6,457 nt of DNA from NCBI GenBank assembly GCA_003224995.1, contig QIAI01000327.1, positions 1 to 6,457 of the forward strand, given 5' to 3'. Position numbers and translations under genes: made by a program. The notes beneath the pieces are model-generated. The model worked only from the letters and a program-made list of their open reading frames with translations, was not told the DNA's origin and did not search any database. Below are positions 1 to 6,408 of this stretch, piece after piece; within the stretch, counting starts at the first letter, position 1; the number at the start of each line of letters is the position of its first letter. Source of the stretch: Acidobacteriota bacterium. Its GTDB lineage: Bacteria > Acidobacteriota > Terriglobia > Terriglobales > Acidobacteriaceae.

Positions 1-1
1 C

Positions 2-146
2 AGGATGAAGCTGAGTGTCGACGGCGTTTGCCAGAGCGTGATGACGGTGACCGACCTTGGAGTGTTTTTAGCTTGCAAGTGACGGGGCGACGCCTGGAAT
101 GGAAACAACCAAGGACCTGAGCGCGGCGAGCTTTGGATTCAATAGG
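2..146 (+). pseudogene. possible riboflavin synthase-like remnant, frameshifted, cut by the left edge
   Basis: This stretch follows the asparaginase stop and holds no intact gene. On the plus strand, positions 2-79 read GMKLSVDGVCQSV (counting an incomplete first codon) and then MTVTDLGVFLACK, before a TGA at 80-82. The pattern S-V-D-G-V-C-x-S-V resembles the conserved (A/S)V(N/D)G.CLTV segment of the riboflavin synthase alpha-chain lumazine-binding repeat. Shifting one frame at about 80, positions 81-146 read DGATPGMETTKDLSAAS and a few more residues. This loosely matches the following G-E-T-L-x-x-T-T-L-x-D-L region of that family. The match is short and weak and runs into the 3' end of the convergent asparaginase gene. 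It may be chance, or the decayed end of a plus-strand gene that begins outside the window. No terminator-like hairpin with a T tract was found here for the asparaginase transcript. Confidence 0.27.
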
Positions 147-1212
147 TATAGAACAAGCTTTGAATGTCGGCTGTGGTCCTCGTTTTCAGCAATGCCAGCA
201 TTAGTAGGATCCGGGCTTTTTGGGGATTGAGCTCATCGGAGGCTACCAGGTTCAACTCATCGTCGTTTACTTCCACATTGCGTCCAACTGATCCTGTGGC
301 GACACGACTGCTCCTAACCACCACGATGCCTTTCTTTGCCGCCCTTGCAGCAGCCTCCAATGATGCTCGATTCATGTTGCCGTTACCGACGCCGGCGATG
401 ACAATGCCTTTCGCGCCACCGGCCACCGACGCGTCGATAAGATCGGGTGGCATACCGGCGTAGGCATAAAGGATGTCCACGCGTGGCAAAGTACTGATAT
501 TGGCCGTTTCAAATTCGCTAGCGGTCGTGTGTTTCCAATGCGGATTGTTGTAGAAATCGTTCTTGCCGTAGCTGGAAATACCGACCAAGCCGCGAAGAGG
601 CGACATGAAAGTTTGAACCGCCGTCGTGCTCGTCTTGGTGAGAGAGTGTGCCCCGTGAATCCAATCGTTCATTACGACCAGAACGCCGCGCCCTCTGGAG
701 TTCGGGTCAATCGCCACGCCGATAGCGTTGTACAGGTTCAAAGGTCCATCCGCACTCACGGCGGTTGAGGGTCGCATTGATCCAACCATAACGACTGGCT
801 TGGCGCTCTTCACAAGAAGGTTGAGAAAAAATGCGGTTTCCTCCAGGGTGTCAGTGCCATGTGTGACGACAATCCCGTCGACCTCTTTCTGAGCGAGCAG
901 AGCATTGATGCGCTTTCCCAAGGTCAGCATGATATGGACGGTCATATCCTGTGATCCGACATTGGAGATTTGCTCGCCTTTAATTTTGGCGAGGTCTTTA
1001 ATTCCTGGAATAGCAGCGAGCATCGCGTCAATTGTCACCGCACCTGACTTGTAGCTCGCCTGCGTTCCACTACCTGCCGCGCCAGCTATGGTTCCACCCG
1101 TAGCGAGAATCACGATGGTCGGCAGTTGCTTGTTCTCACTAAAAGCGCCCAAGCAGCTTGAGAGAATCAGACCCATGACGAGCAAAAGTCGCGGAATGTA
1201 TTTCGGTGTCAT
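139..1212 (-). CDS. ansB: type II L-asparaginase, exported
   Basis: Hydrolyses L-asparagine to L-aspartate and ammonia. The 357-residue protein has the full asparaginase/glutaminase fold and all catalytic residues of the E. coli type II enzyme: the first nucleophile Thr41 in ATGGTIAG (37-44), Tyr54, Ser87 in NVGSQDM, Thr120-Asp121 in THGTDTLEET (117-126), and Lys193 in LTKTSTT. The end (LNPQKAR, then a terminal Tyr) also fits the type II family, so the gene is complete. Residues 1-26 form a Sec-type signal peptide with a hydrophobic core and SSC at 18-20. The LSSC could be a lipobox, making Cys20 a lipid anchor; otherwise signal peptidase I would cut a few residues later. The ATG at 1212 is preferred because AGGAGTG sits five bases upstream and it puts the signal peptide at the N-terminus. 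An upstream TTG at 1278 would add 22 arginine-rich residues and is unlikely. It lies 75 bases downstream of aspartase in the same direction, probably in one transcript. Confidence 0.95.
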   Translation of the reverse strand: MTPKYIPRLLLVMGLILSSCLGAFSENKQLPTIVILATGGTIAGAAGSGTQASYKSGAVTIDAMLAAIPGIKDLAKIKGEQISNVGSQDMTVHIMLTLGKRINALLAQKEVDGIVVTHGTDTLEETAFFLNLLVKSAKPVVMVGSMRPSTAVSADGPLNLYNAIGVAIDPNSRGRGVLVVMNDWIHGAHSLTKTSTTAVQTFMSPLRGLVGISSYGKNDFYNNPHWKHTTASEFETANISTLPRVDILYAYAGMPPDLIDASVAGGAKGIVIAGVGNGNMNRASLEAAARAAKKGIVVVRSSRVATGSVGRNVEVNDDELNLVASDELNPQKARILLMLALLKTRTTADIQSLFYTY

Positions 1213-1217
1213 GGATT

Positions 1218-1224
1218 CACTCCT
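1218..1224 (-). promoter_or_regulatory. Shine-Dalgarno for asparaginase, decides the start
   Basis: AGGAGTG on the minus strand, five bases before the ATG at 1212. It supports that start over the in-frame TTG at 1278, whose upstream bases lie inside the end of the aspartase gene. Confidence 0.75.
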
Positions 1225-1238
1225 ATTGCGACCGCAAT
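1225..1238 (-). repeat. perfect 6-bp inverted repeat abutting the asparaginase Shine-Dalgarno
   Basis: The minus strand reads ATTGCG-GT-CGCAAT, two perfect 6-base arms around two bases. In RNA it would form a 5-bp stem with a GGUC loop ending exactly where the Shine-Dalgarno AGGAGTG begins. It could be a small translational control hairpin, a processing site between the two cistrons, or a protein-binding palindrome. It could also be chance, since short repeats of this size are common. Confidence 0.3.
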
Positions 1239-1287
1239 GTCTCCTTCGTCTGTTCCGCCGGATCCCCAGTCGAGTCAAATGACGAAC

Positions 1288-2766
1288 CTATTTCTTCTGA
1301 TATTTCGATCGATCGAGGCCAGTCAGCTTGACCGGATCGAGCAAGTCCTTGATCTGTTGTTCTGTCAGGATCTGTTTTTCGCGAACGATTTCGAGAATTC
1401 CCTTGTTGTTCGCGTAGGCCTCGCGCGCCAGTTCGGTGGCCTTCTCGTATCCCAAGACAGGGTTGAGAGCGGTGACAATGCCTACCGTTGTCTCCATATA
1501 CCGTTCCAGGATTTTTTCGTTTACTGTGATGCCTTCGATGCACTTCGTTCGCAGTGCAACCGATCCGCGGTACAACAAACTCTGGTATTCGATGACCGCC
1601 AGGCCTTCGATTGGCTCGTAGGCGTTAAGCTGCAGCTGCCCGTGGTCGGCCGCCAGGCTCACACTGAAATCGTTGCCGATCACCCGGAAGGCGATAAGGT
1701 TTATGAGTTCGGGAATCACAGGGTTCACCTTGCCAGGCATGATCGATGAACCCGGCTGCAGCGCGGGTAAATTGATCTCCGATAACCCCGCCCGCGGTCC
1801 CGAGGCAAGGACAATCAAGTCGCTGGCAATCTTCGAGAGCTTCACTGCAACGCTTCTGAGCGCGGAAGAATAGACCACGAATCCCTGTTGATCCCAAGTC
1901 GCTGCCAGCATGTCGGAAGCAGGCACAACCGGTTTGCCGGTCAACTCCGAAAGATGGACAGCGCAACGTTCTGCATATCCCTTTGGTGCATTGAGACCGG
2001 TGCCGATGGCGGTGGCACCCATATTAACTGGATACAGATACTTTTCGGCATCCCGCAACAGTTGGATTTCGTTTTCAAGCGATGCAGCGAATGCGTAAAA
2101 CTCCTGGCCGACCGTCATAGGGACGGCATCCTGCATTTCTGTTCTTCCCATCTTTACCAATTCCAGGTAAGCGGCCCCTTTGACACGGAATGACACGGCC
2201 AGGCTTTGCAATTCCTCTATCAGTTTGTCATTTCGCAGGAGGAACGCGACCTTCAGCGCTGTAGGGTAGGAGTCGTTGGTCGACTGTGACATATTCAGAT
2301 CATCGTGTGGATCTAGAAACTGGTACTCGCCGCGCTTGTGACCTGAAAGTTCCAGGGCCACATTCGCAAGCACCTCGTTAGCATTCATGTTTGTCGATGT
2401 TCCAGCTCCGCCCTGGTACCAGTCGACCTGGAACTGGTCTTTGTACTTGCCCTCAAGCACGGCTTGGCAGGCTTTCTCAATGAGCTGCAGGGTCGCTGGT
2501 TTCGTTGCGCCCACATCGGTATTAGCCCTTGCTGCAGCCAATTTGACGATTGCCCACGCTTCGACGAACCCGGGATAATGATTAATGCGAACACCGGAAA
2601 TCTGGAAGTTCTCCAGCGCTCGCGCGGTCTGGACGCCGTAGTAGGCTTCAGCCGGGATTACCTTTTCTCCCAGCAGATCCTTTTCGACTCTGACCTTTTC
2701 CTGAGACTGCGCTGGAATTCCGAGGAGAATGCAGCTAACGCAGGCAAGAATGGCCACTCGTTTCAC
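1288..2766 (-). CDS. aspA: aspartate ammonia-lyase (aspartase) with an N-terminal signal peptide
   Basis: Reversibly deaminates L-aspartate to fumarate and ammonia; aspartase/fumarase superfamily, normally a homotetramer. The 492-residue protein is full length. It has YQGGAGTS (117-124) followed by NMNANEV, the substrate-binding QSTND (161-165), QDAVPM (212-217) and the signature GSSIMPGKVNP (339-349), whose loop carries the catalytic serine. QDAVPM, SGPRAGL and YQGGAGTS are aspartase-like and distinguish it from class II fumarase. The catalytic body begins at about residue 25, where E. coli AspA nearly begins. The extra residues 1-22 are a classic Sec signal: Lys2-Arg3, a hydrophobic stretch 4-17, then IPAQSQ with a plausible cut after AQS. 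Export to the periplasm is therefore inferred; family members are usually cytosolic. Position 210, after the conserved GRT, is Glu where Bacillus has His and E. coli has Gln. The start is GTG, with AGGAGG four bases upstream and no other in-frame start nearby. Asparaginase follows downstream. Confidence 0.95.
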   Translation of the reverse strand: MKRVAILACVSCILLGIPAQSQEKVRVEKDLLGEKVIPAEAYYGVQTARALENFQISGVRINHYPGFVEAWAIVKLAAARANTDVGATKPATLQLIEKACQAVLEGKYKDQFQVDWYQGGAGTSTNMNANEVLANVALELSGHKRGEYQFLDPHDDLNMSQSTNDSYPTALKVAFLLRNDKLIEELQSLAVSFRVKGAAYLELVKMGRTEMQDAVPMTVGQEFYAFAASLENEIQLLRDAEKYLYPVNMGATAIGTGLNAPKGYAERCAVHLSELTGKPVVPASDMLAATWDQQGFVVYSSALRSVAVKLSKIASDLIVLASGPRAGLSEINLPALQPGSSIMPGKVNPVIPELINLIAFRVIGNDFSVSLAADHGQLQLNAYEPIEGLAVIEYQSLLYRGSVALRTKCIEGITVNEKILERYMETTVGIVTALNPVLGYEKATELAREAYANNKGILEIVREKQILTEQQIKDLLDPVKLTGLDRSKYQKK

Positions 2767-2770
2767 AATG

Positions 2771-2776
2771 CCTCCT
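2771..2776 (-). promoter_or_regulatory. Shine-Dalgarno for aspartase (GTG start)
   Basis: Consensus AGGAGG on the minus strand, four bases before the GTG at 2766. The spacing is slightly short, but the strength of the site and the lack of any other in-frame start upstream of the conserved body fix the start and so the presence of the signal peptide. Confidence 0.75.
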
Positions 2777-2784
2777 GATCCTCA

Positions 2785-3256
2785 GCGCGGTACGGTTCGT
2801 GGACCACAAGTAGTTGTCCTAGCTCGCTGGAGCGACTACATCTGTGCTGAAAAGAAATCGATCAGGATAACTATTGATGGCCACTTCATCCCAGGAAATG
2901 TCGAAAAACACTTGATCACATTCTAGATCTTTGAGAATTCTCTCGATCGTGATGGCATGATGTGCACCGGGATCAACGACCCGTCCCATTCTCGTGTACG
3001 AAGGGATTTCATTTGAGAAAGATAAGCGGGTTTCGCTCCTAAGCTAGGAAGTGACACATCCATGTCGTTGTGAATTAGCACGACCACGCACGCTTGCGCG
3101 GCAGAAGTCCAATGATTCTGTCCAAGGCTGGGTTCTGAAGCAATGCCGTTTCTCCTCCCACCTTTGCCGACACGACCTCCTTATGAAGTGTGAACTGACC
3201 AATCTGAGAAAAACTCCTGGAAAGGTCAGCAGTAGGCCGCGAATGTGATCCACCGC
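2785..3256 (-). pseudogene. decayed amidohydrolase (Amidohydro_2 / COG2159 type), truncated at both ends
   Basis: No single frame spans this 524-base gap, but minus-strand pieces in successive frames read like one metal-dependent amidohydrolase in the right order. Piece 1 (3250-3209): DHIRGLLLTFPGVF. Piece 2 (3209-3111): SQIGQFTLHKEVVSAKVGG, then ETALLQNPALDRII. Piece 3 (3102-3001): AAQACVVVLIHNDMDV, then AKPAYLSQMKSL. Piece 4 (2998-2822): YTRMGRVV, an alpha-helical stretch, then VFFDISWDEVA and YPDRFLFSTDVVAPAS, then TAG at 2821. Lesions inferred against my memory of the family: a 1-base loss in a T run (3209-3213), net two extra bases near 3103-3110, about 35 bases lost between 3001 and 2998 (removing the usual RHPxTTIIWA), and about 15-20 codons lost in frame after DEVA. 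Beyond the stop, DNYL and, in another frame, VHEPYRA may continue the C-terminus. The N-terminal part is absent, replaced by the end of the neighbouring gene. Not functional; sequencing error cannot explain the deletions. Confidence 0.8.
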
Positions 3257-3290
3257 ACAAAGCCACTCCCGCCATGATTTCTTACCTGCC

Positions 3291-3965
3291 TCAATCCTCT
3301 TTGGCAGTCGTTTGTTCGAGGATAAGTCTTTTTACTTCGTCCTTCTGCTGTCTGCGTAACTCCATAAGCTTGCCCACCTGATTCTGTGAGAGGAAGGGCT
3401 TCATCCTCGCGTCAGAAGAGCTTATGAGTTTCTCGTAGCGCCTCAGCTTGTTCTTCTGCGAAAGCACCGGATTCCACAGGATCTCTCCGGCCTCTGCGGT
3501 CTCACGCTCAAGTGCGGGTTTGATCTTAGACTGCTGATCGTCGGTCAGGTCCAACGCCTCCGAAAGATGTTGCTGCTTCATGCTGAAATATTGACTTCTT
3601 GCTTTAGACCAATCCAGGGTACTCTGGGCAGACAACACCTCTCTCCGCAAAATTGGAGCTTCGGTTGTTCCGGAGAGCTTGCTGTTGAATGTCAGCGTAT
3701 CTTTTCCGACCAAGAACAACATGTCAATCCCGGGGGAATATTCCACGCTGCTTACACCATTCCGAGGCGCAAACAGGATCACATAGAGAACGTTCCCGAT
3801 CTTCACCGAAACGTCGTACCCGGGTACCGCGCTGGCAGCTTCGCCTGGTGCATTCTGGTGGTTGGCGACGGCCATGATCGTGCCCGACTGATATTTGGGT
3901 GTCGACGTTTGCGCGAAACTTGGAACCGCGCACATGCAGATCAGAATCAGAACCAGTTTGTGCAC
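3291..3965 (-). CDS. secreted protein of unknown function with a C-terminal LTxxQ-like (Spy/CpxP-type) segment
   Basis: 224 residues, not assigned to a named gene. Residues 1-18 are a clear signal peptide (Lys3, hydrophobic 4-14, SFA then QTST), predicting periplasmic location. Residues about 24-110 look like a beta-rich domain of hydrophobic strands (GYDVSVKIGNVLYVILF, DMLFLVG). Residues about 120-215 are helical and charged and contain LTDDQ (140-144) and LSQNQ (192-196), spaced like the paired LTxxQ motifs of the Spy/CpxP superfamily, whose characterised members are periplasmic chaperones or stress sensors. That link is an inference from two short motifs. The start is GTG at 3965 with GGAGG five bases upstream; an ATG at 3969 is out of frame and sits only one base from that site. 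The gene lies 142 bases downstream of the penicillin-binding protein and ends next to the amidohydrolase remnant. The protein appears intact. Confidence 0.8.
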   Translation of the reverse strand: MHKLVLILICMCAVPSFAQTSTPKYQSGTIMAVANHQNAPGEAASAVPGYDVSVKIGNVLYVILFAPRNGVSSVEYSPGIDMLFLVGKDTLTFNSKLSGTTEAPILRREVLSAQSTLDWSKARSQYFSMKQQHLSEALDLTDDQQSKIKPALERETAEAGEILWNPVLSQKNKLRRYEKLISSSDARMKPFLSQNQVGKLMELRRQQKDEVKRLILEQTTAKED

Positions 3966-3970
3966 ACATC

Positions 3971-3975
3971 CCTCC
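3971..3975 (-). promoter_or_regulatory. Shine-Dalgarno for the secreted unknown protein (GTG start)
   Basis: GGAGG inside a GGGGAGGG run on the minus strand, five bases before the GTG at 3965. The overlapping ATG at 3969 is too close to this site and opens a different frame without a family-like product, so the GTG is chosen. Confidence 0.65.
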
Positions 3976-4107
3976 CCGCGGTAGAGAAGTACAGCAATTC
4001 GACTGTCACTCTGCGCTTTCGGGAGGAGTCTACGGCGGACAGGAGGGCTAGCAAACTGTCAACAGTAACAGCCAGACTGGCCGCCGAAGCCGGACCGCTA
4101 TCCGTGG

Positions 4108-6408
4108 CTACCGCTCTTGTTCGTCGTAGTCCGGCGAATCAGGACTCGTCTTGCTTGCTGGGCGTGTGATGAGAGCGTTCGGTTGGCTGTTCGCGTTCTG
4201 ACGCGAACTCTTTCCTGGAATCGGCAGGAACTCTGTCGTTTGGATCGCGAATGCTCGATTCAAGGGTTTGGATGGCGGAAGAAAATCCTGGCTCGATCCC
4301 TTTCGAGCCAGCGCCGTCCCCATGAAATCGATCCAGATCGGCAAGGCAGCCTTTGCCCCGGTTTCTTTGTCACCTAAAGTTCTCTTCTCATCAAAGCCAA
4401 CCCACACGCCACACGTGATCGATGTGGAAAAACCGACGAACCATGCGTCCGTGAAGTTGTTCGTGGTGCCAGTCTTGCCGGCTACCGGATTCTTCAGGCG
4501 TGTGGCGGCACGTCCGGTGCCGTGCAACACTGCCTCGCGAAGCATCCATGTCATCGTACGTGCAGTATCTTGGCGGATCACGTCCTGGACAATCGGGAAG
4601 TTCTGCTCGAGTATGCGACCATCATAGTCTGTCACTTTGAGAATATAGTGCGGAATCGCTCGCAGCCCGTCGTTAGGAAAAGTACTGAAAGCGGATGTCT
4701 GATCCATCAAAGTCAGATCGGCTGCCCCCAAAGCGACTGGCAGGTAGGCAGGGATCCGTTCGCGAATGCCGAAGCGTCGTACATACCCGATTATTGTCCG
4801 CATCCCTAAGGTCCTTGCGAGTTTTACAGCAGGAATGTTTCTAGACTCCGCTAGTGCGTGATGCAACGTGATTGCACCCTCAAATTTCCCATCGTAATTG
4901 CGAGGACTGTAGAGACCGGAAGCGGTCAAAAACGTCGCCGGGGCATCCAGCACAGCATCATCAGGAGTAGCGCCCATATCAATGGCTGCGGCATAGACGT
5001 ACGGCTTGAAGGAAGACCCGACCTGTCGGAGTGCTTGTGTCGACCGATTAAATTTCGATCGGTTAAAGTCACGCCCACCAACCATGGCCTTGATTTCCCC
5101 GGTGGCTGTGTCAATCGCCAGCAATGCTCCTTGGGCGCCTGAATCCTGTTCCAGACGAACCCGCGCCCTTAGGCCCGGACCCAGAGAAACGATCTTTACG
5201 TACGCAAGATCACCCACCGATAGAAGTTGACGAAGAGTATGATTCGTCCAGGAAACGTCTGCCGCTGCGAGGACCGCCGTGTATGCTCCGAGTCTTAACA
5301 GCGCGAACGAGGAAGTCACTGACTTTACTTCAGCATAGGCGTAGCTCCCGAGTTCGATGGGATTGTTACTCTCGGAAGGGCTATATAGACCAGCGCTTCG
5401 AGCTACAGCGCTTATGTTTTGCAGTTGACCGCGCCATCCATGTCGACGTTCGTAAGTGGAAAGTCCGTCCAAAACAGCATGGGTTGCAGCCCTTTGCAGG
5501 TCCAAGTCAAGGGTTGTGAAGACTCGCAATCCCGCTTCATGGACTTGTTCTGTACCGTATTTCTTCTCCAAGTACTGCCTGACCTCTTCAACAAAGTAGG
5601 GAGCCAGAGAGGTGTGGTCATCCTGGATGTGAAGCCTGATGGGTAGTTTCTTCGCTGCAGCGGCATCCGAAAAACTGACCTTGCCAGCCGCTGCCATAGC
5701 ATCTATGACCTGGTTCCGCCTGCGCAGAGCACGTTCTGGATTCTTTATCGGTGAATAGGTGTTTGGAGCCTTCGGCAGTGCCGCAAGCATTGCCGCTTCC
5801 TCAAGTGTTAGGTCTTTCGCTGGTTTTCCATAGTAGTACTCTGCGCCAGTTTCAAAGCCGTACACACCATGTCCGAGATAAATCTGATTGGCATACAAGG
5901 TGAAAATTTGAGATTTGGTGAGGTGACGCTCGATCTGCGTAGCCAATATGATCTCTCGAACCTTGCGGCCATAGGTGCGCTCGTGAGAAAGAAAAAGATT
6001 GCGGGCCAGCTGCATCGTCAAAGTAGAGGCACCCTGAACGGTTCCTCCAAGCTCGAGATCGCGTCGAGCAGCGGCCACCATCCGCGAAAGCTCGAATCCG
6101 GGATGCGTTTCGAAGTTCTTGTCTTCAATGGAAAGAACAGCGTCATACAAAACTGTTGGAAAGTCTTCGTACTGCGCCATCGTGCGACGTTGCAGGGCGA
6201 AGGAAGCGAACGCACGACCAGTGTTGTCGTAAAGCACCGTGTTAGAAATCGGGCGATAGTGACCGAGGTCACGCACTTGGGGAAGATCCACATATAGCAG
6301 GGTCGCTACTCCTCCCACGATCCCAATGACAACCGATGCTAAAACCGACCAACCGACCAGACTCCGCTGGATTCCGGCCCTTCTAAGGAAACAGCGTTCT
6401 TTGTGCAC
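4108..6408 (-). CDS. class A penicillin-binding protein, bifunctional transglycosylase/transpeptidase (PBP1A-like)
   Basis: Polymerises lipid II into glycan strands and cross-links the stem peptides, anchored in the inner membrane with its domains in the periplasm. Order along 766 residues: short basic cytoplasmic tail, one membrane helix (about 18-39), GT51 glycosyltransferase (about 57-235), a small OB-like insert (about 350-420), transpeptidase (about 425-700), and a polar Ser/Asn/Pro tail. GT51 motifs: catalytic Glu95 in EDKNFETHPG, GASTLTMQLARN (126-137), RKVREIILATQIE (148-160), and LYANQIYLGHGVYG. Transpeptidase motifs: SSFK with nucleophile Ser465 and Lys468, SRN at 522-524, KTG at 645-647. 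All key residues are present, so it should be active and beta-lactam-binding. The annotated GTG at 6408 lacks a well-placed Shine-Dalgarno, and the frame stays open for 16 more codons to the window edge. The true start may be upstream and outside. Which PBP1 paralogue it is cannot be told from the sequence alone. Confidence 0.93.
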   Translation of the reverse strand: MHKERCFLRRAGIQRSLVGWSVLASVVIGIVGGVATLLYVDLPQVRDLGHYRPISNTVLYDNTGRAFASFALQRRTMAQYEDFPTVLYDAVLSIEDKNFETHPGFELSRMVAAARRDLELGGTVQGASTLTMQLARNLFLSHERTYGRKVREIILATQIERHLTKSQIFTLYANQIYLGHGVYGFETGAEYYYGKPAKDLTLEEAAMLAALPKAPNTYSPIKNPERALRRRNQVIDAMAAAGKVSFSDAAAAKKLPIRLHIQDDHTSLAPYFVEEVRQYLEKKYGTEQVHEAGLRVFTTLDLDLQRAATHAVLDGLSTYERRHGWRGQLQNISAVARSAGLYSPSESNNPIELGSYAYAEVKSVTSSFALLRLGAYTAVLAAADVSWTNHTLRQLLSVGDLAYVKIVSLGPGLRARVRLEQDSGAQGALLAIDTATGEIKAMVGGRDFNRSKFNRSTQALRQVGSSFKPYVYAAAIDMGATPDDAVLDAPATFLTASGLYSPRNYDGKFEGAITLHHALAESRNIPAVKLARTLGMRTIIGYVRRFGIRERIPAYLPVALGAADLTLMDQTSAFSTFPNDGLRAIPHYILKVTDYDGRILEQNFPIVQDVIRQDTARTMTWMLREAVLHGTGRAATRLKNPVAGKTGTTNNFTDAWFVGFSTSITCGVWVGFDEKRTLGDKETGAKAALPIWIDFMGTALARKGSSQDFLPPSKPLNRAFAIQTTEFLPIPGKSSRQNANSQPNALITRPASKTSPDSPDYDEQER

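Noticed and set aside
1213..1278. A 22-residue N-terminal extension of asparaginase from a TTG start at 1278.
   Set aside because: It is rich in arginine, would bury the signal peptide internally, and lacks a ribosome-binding site as good as that of the ATG at 1212.
1237..1749. Plus-strand open frame of 170 codons.
   Set aside because: Lies antisense within the conserved aspartase gene and looks like a shadow of its codon use.
2899..2922. TGTGATCAAGTGT-like sequence on the minus strand resembling a CRP or FNR half-site upstream of aspartase.
   Set aside because: Only one half-site matches, and the stretch is explained as coding remains of the amidohydrolase.
3044..3275. Overlapping short open frames of 65-69 codons on both strands.
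   Set aside because: The minus-strand ones are pieces of the amidohydrolase remnant read past its frameshifts; the plus-strand one is their shadow and has no independent coding signs.
4055..4066. Palindrome ACTGT-CA-ACAGT overlapping a perfect minus-strand TTGACA (4062-4057) upstream of the secreted unknown gene, suggestive of a -35 box with an operator.
   Set aside because: No -10-like hexamer at 16-18 bases downstream (the 17-base position reads TCCGCC), so a sigma-70 promoter is not supported; a 5-base palindrome alone is weak.
4068..4107. Small GC-rich hairpins (a C-TTCG-G tetraloop and a GCCA/TGGC pair) just after the penicillin-binding protein stop, as a terminator.
   Set aside because: Stems are only about four base pairs with a bulge, and no T tract follows on the minus strand.
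3957..6408. Both the penicillin-binding protein and the secreted unknown begin GTGCACAAA.
   Set aside because: Nine shared bases at two starts with no further similarity; most likely coincidence, and the start at 6408 is itself uncertain.
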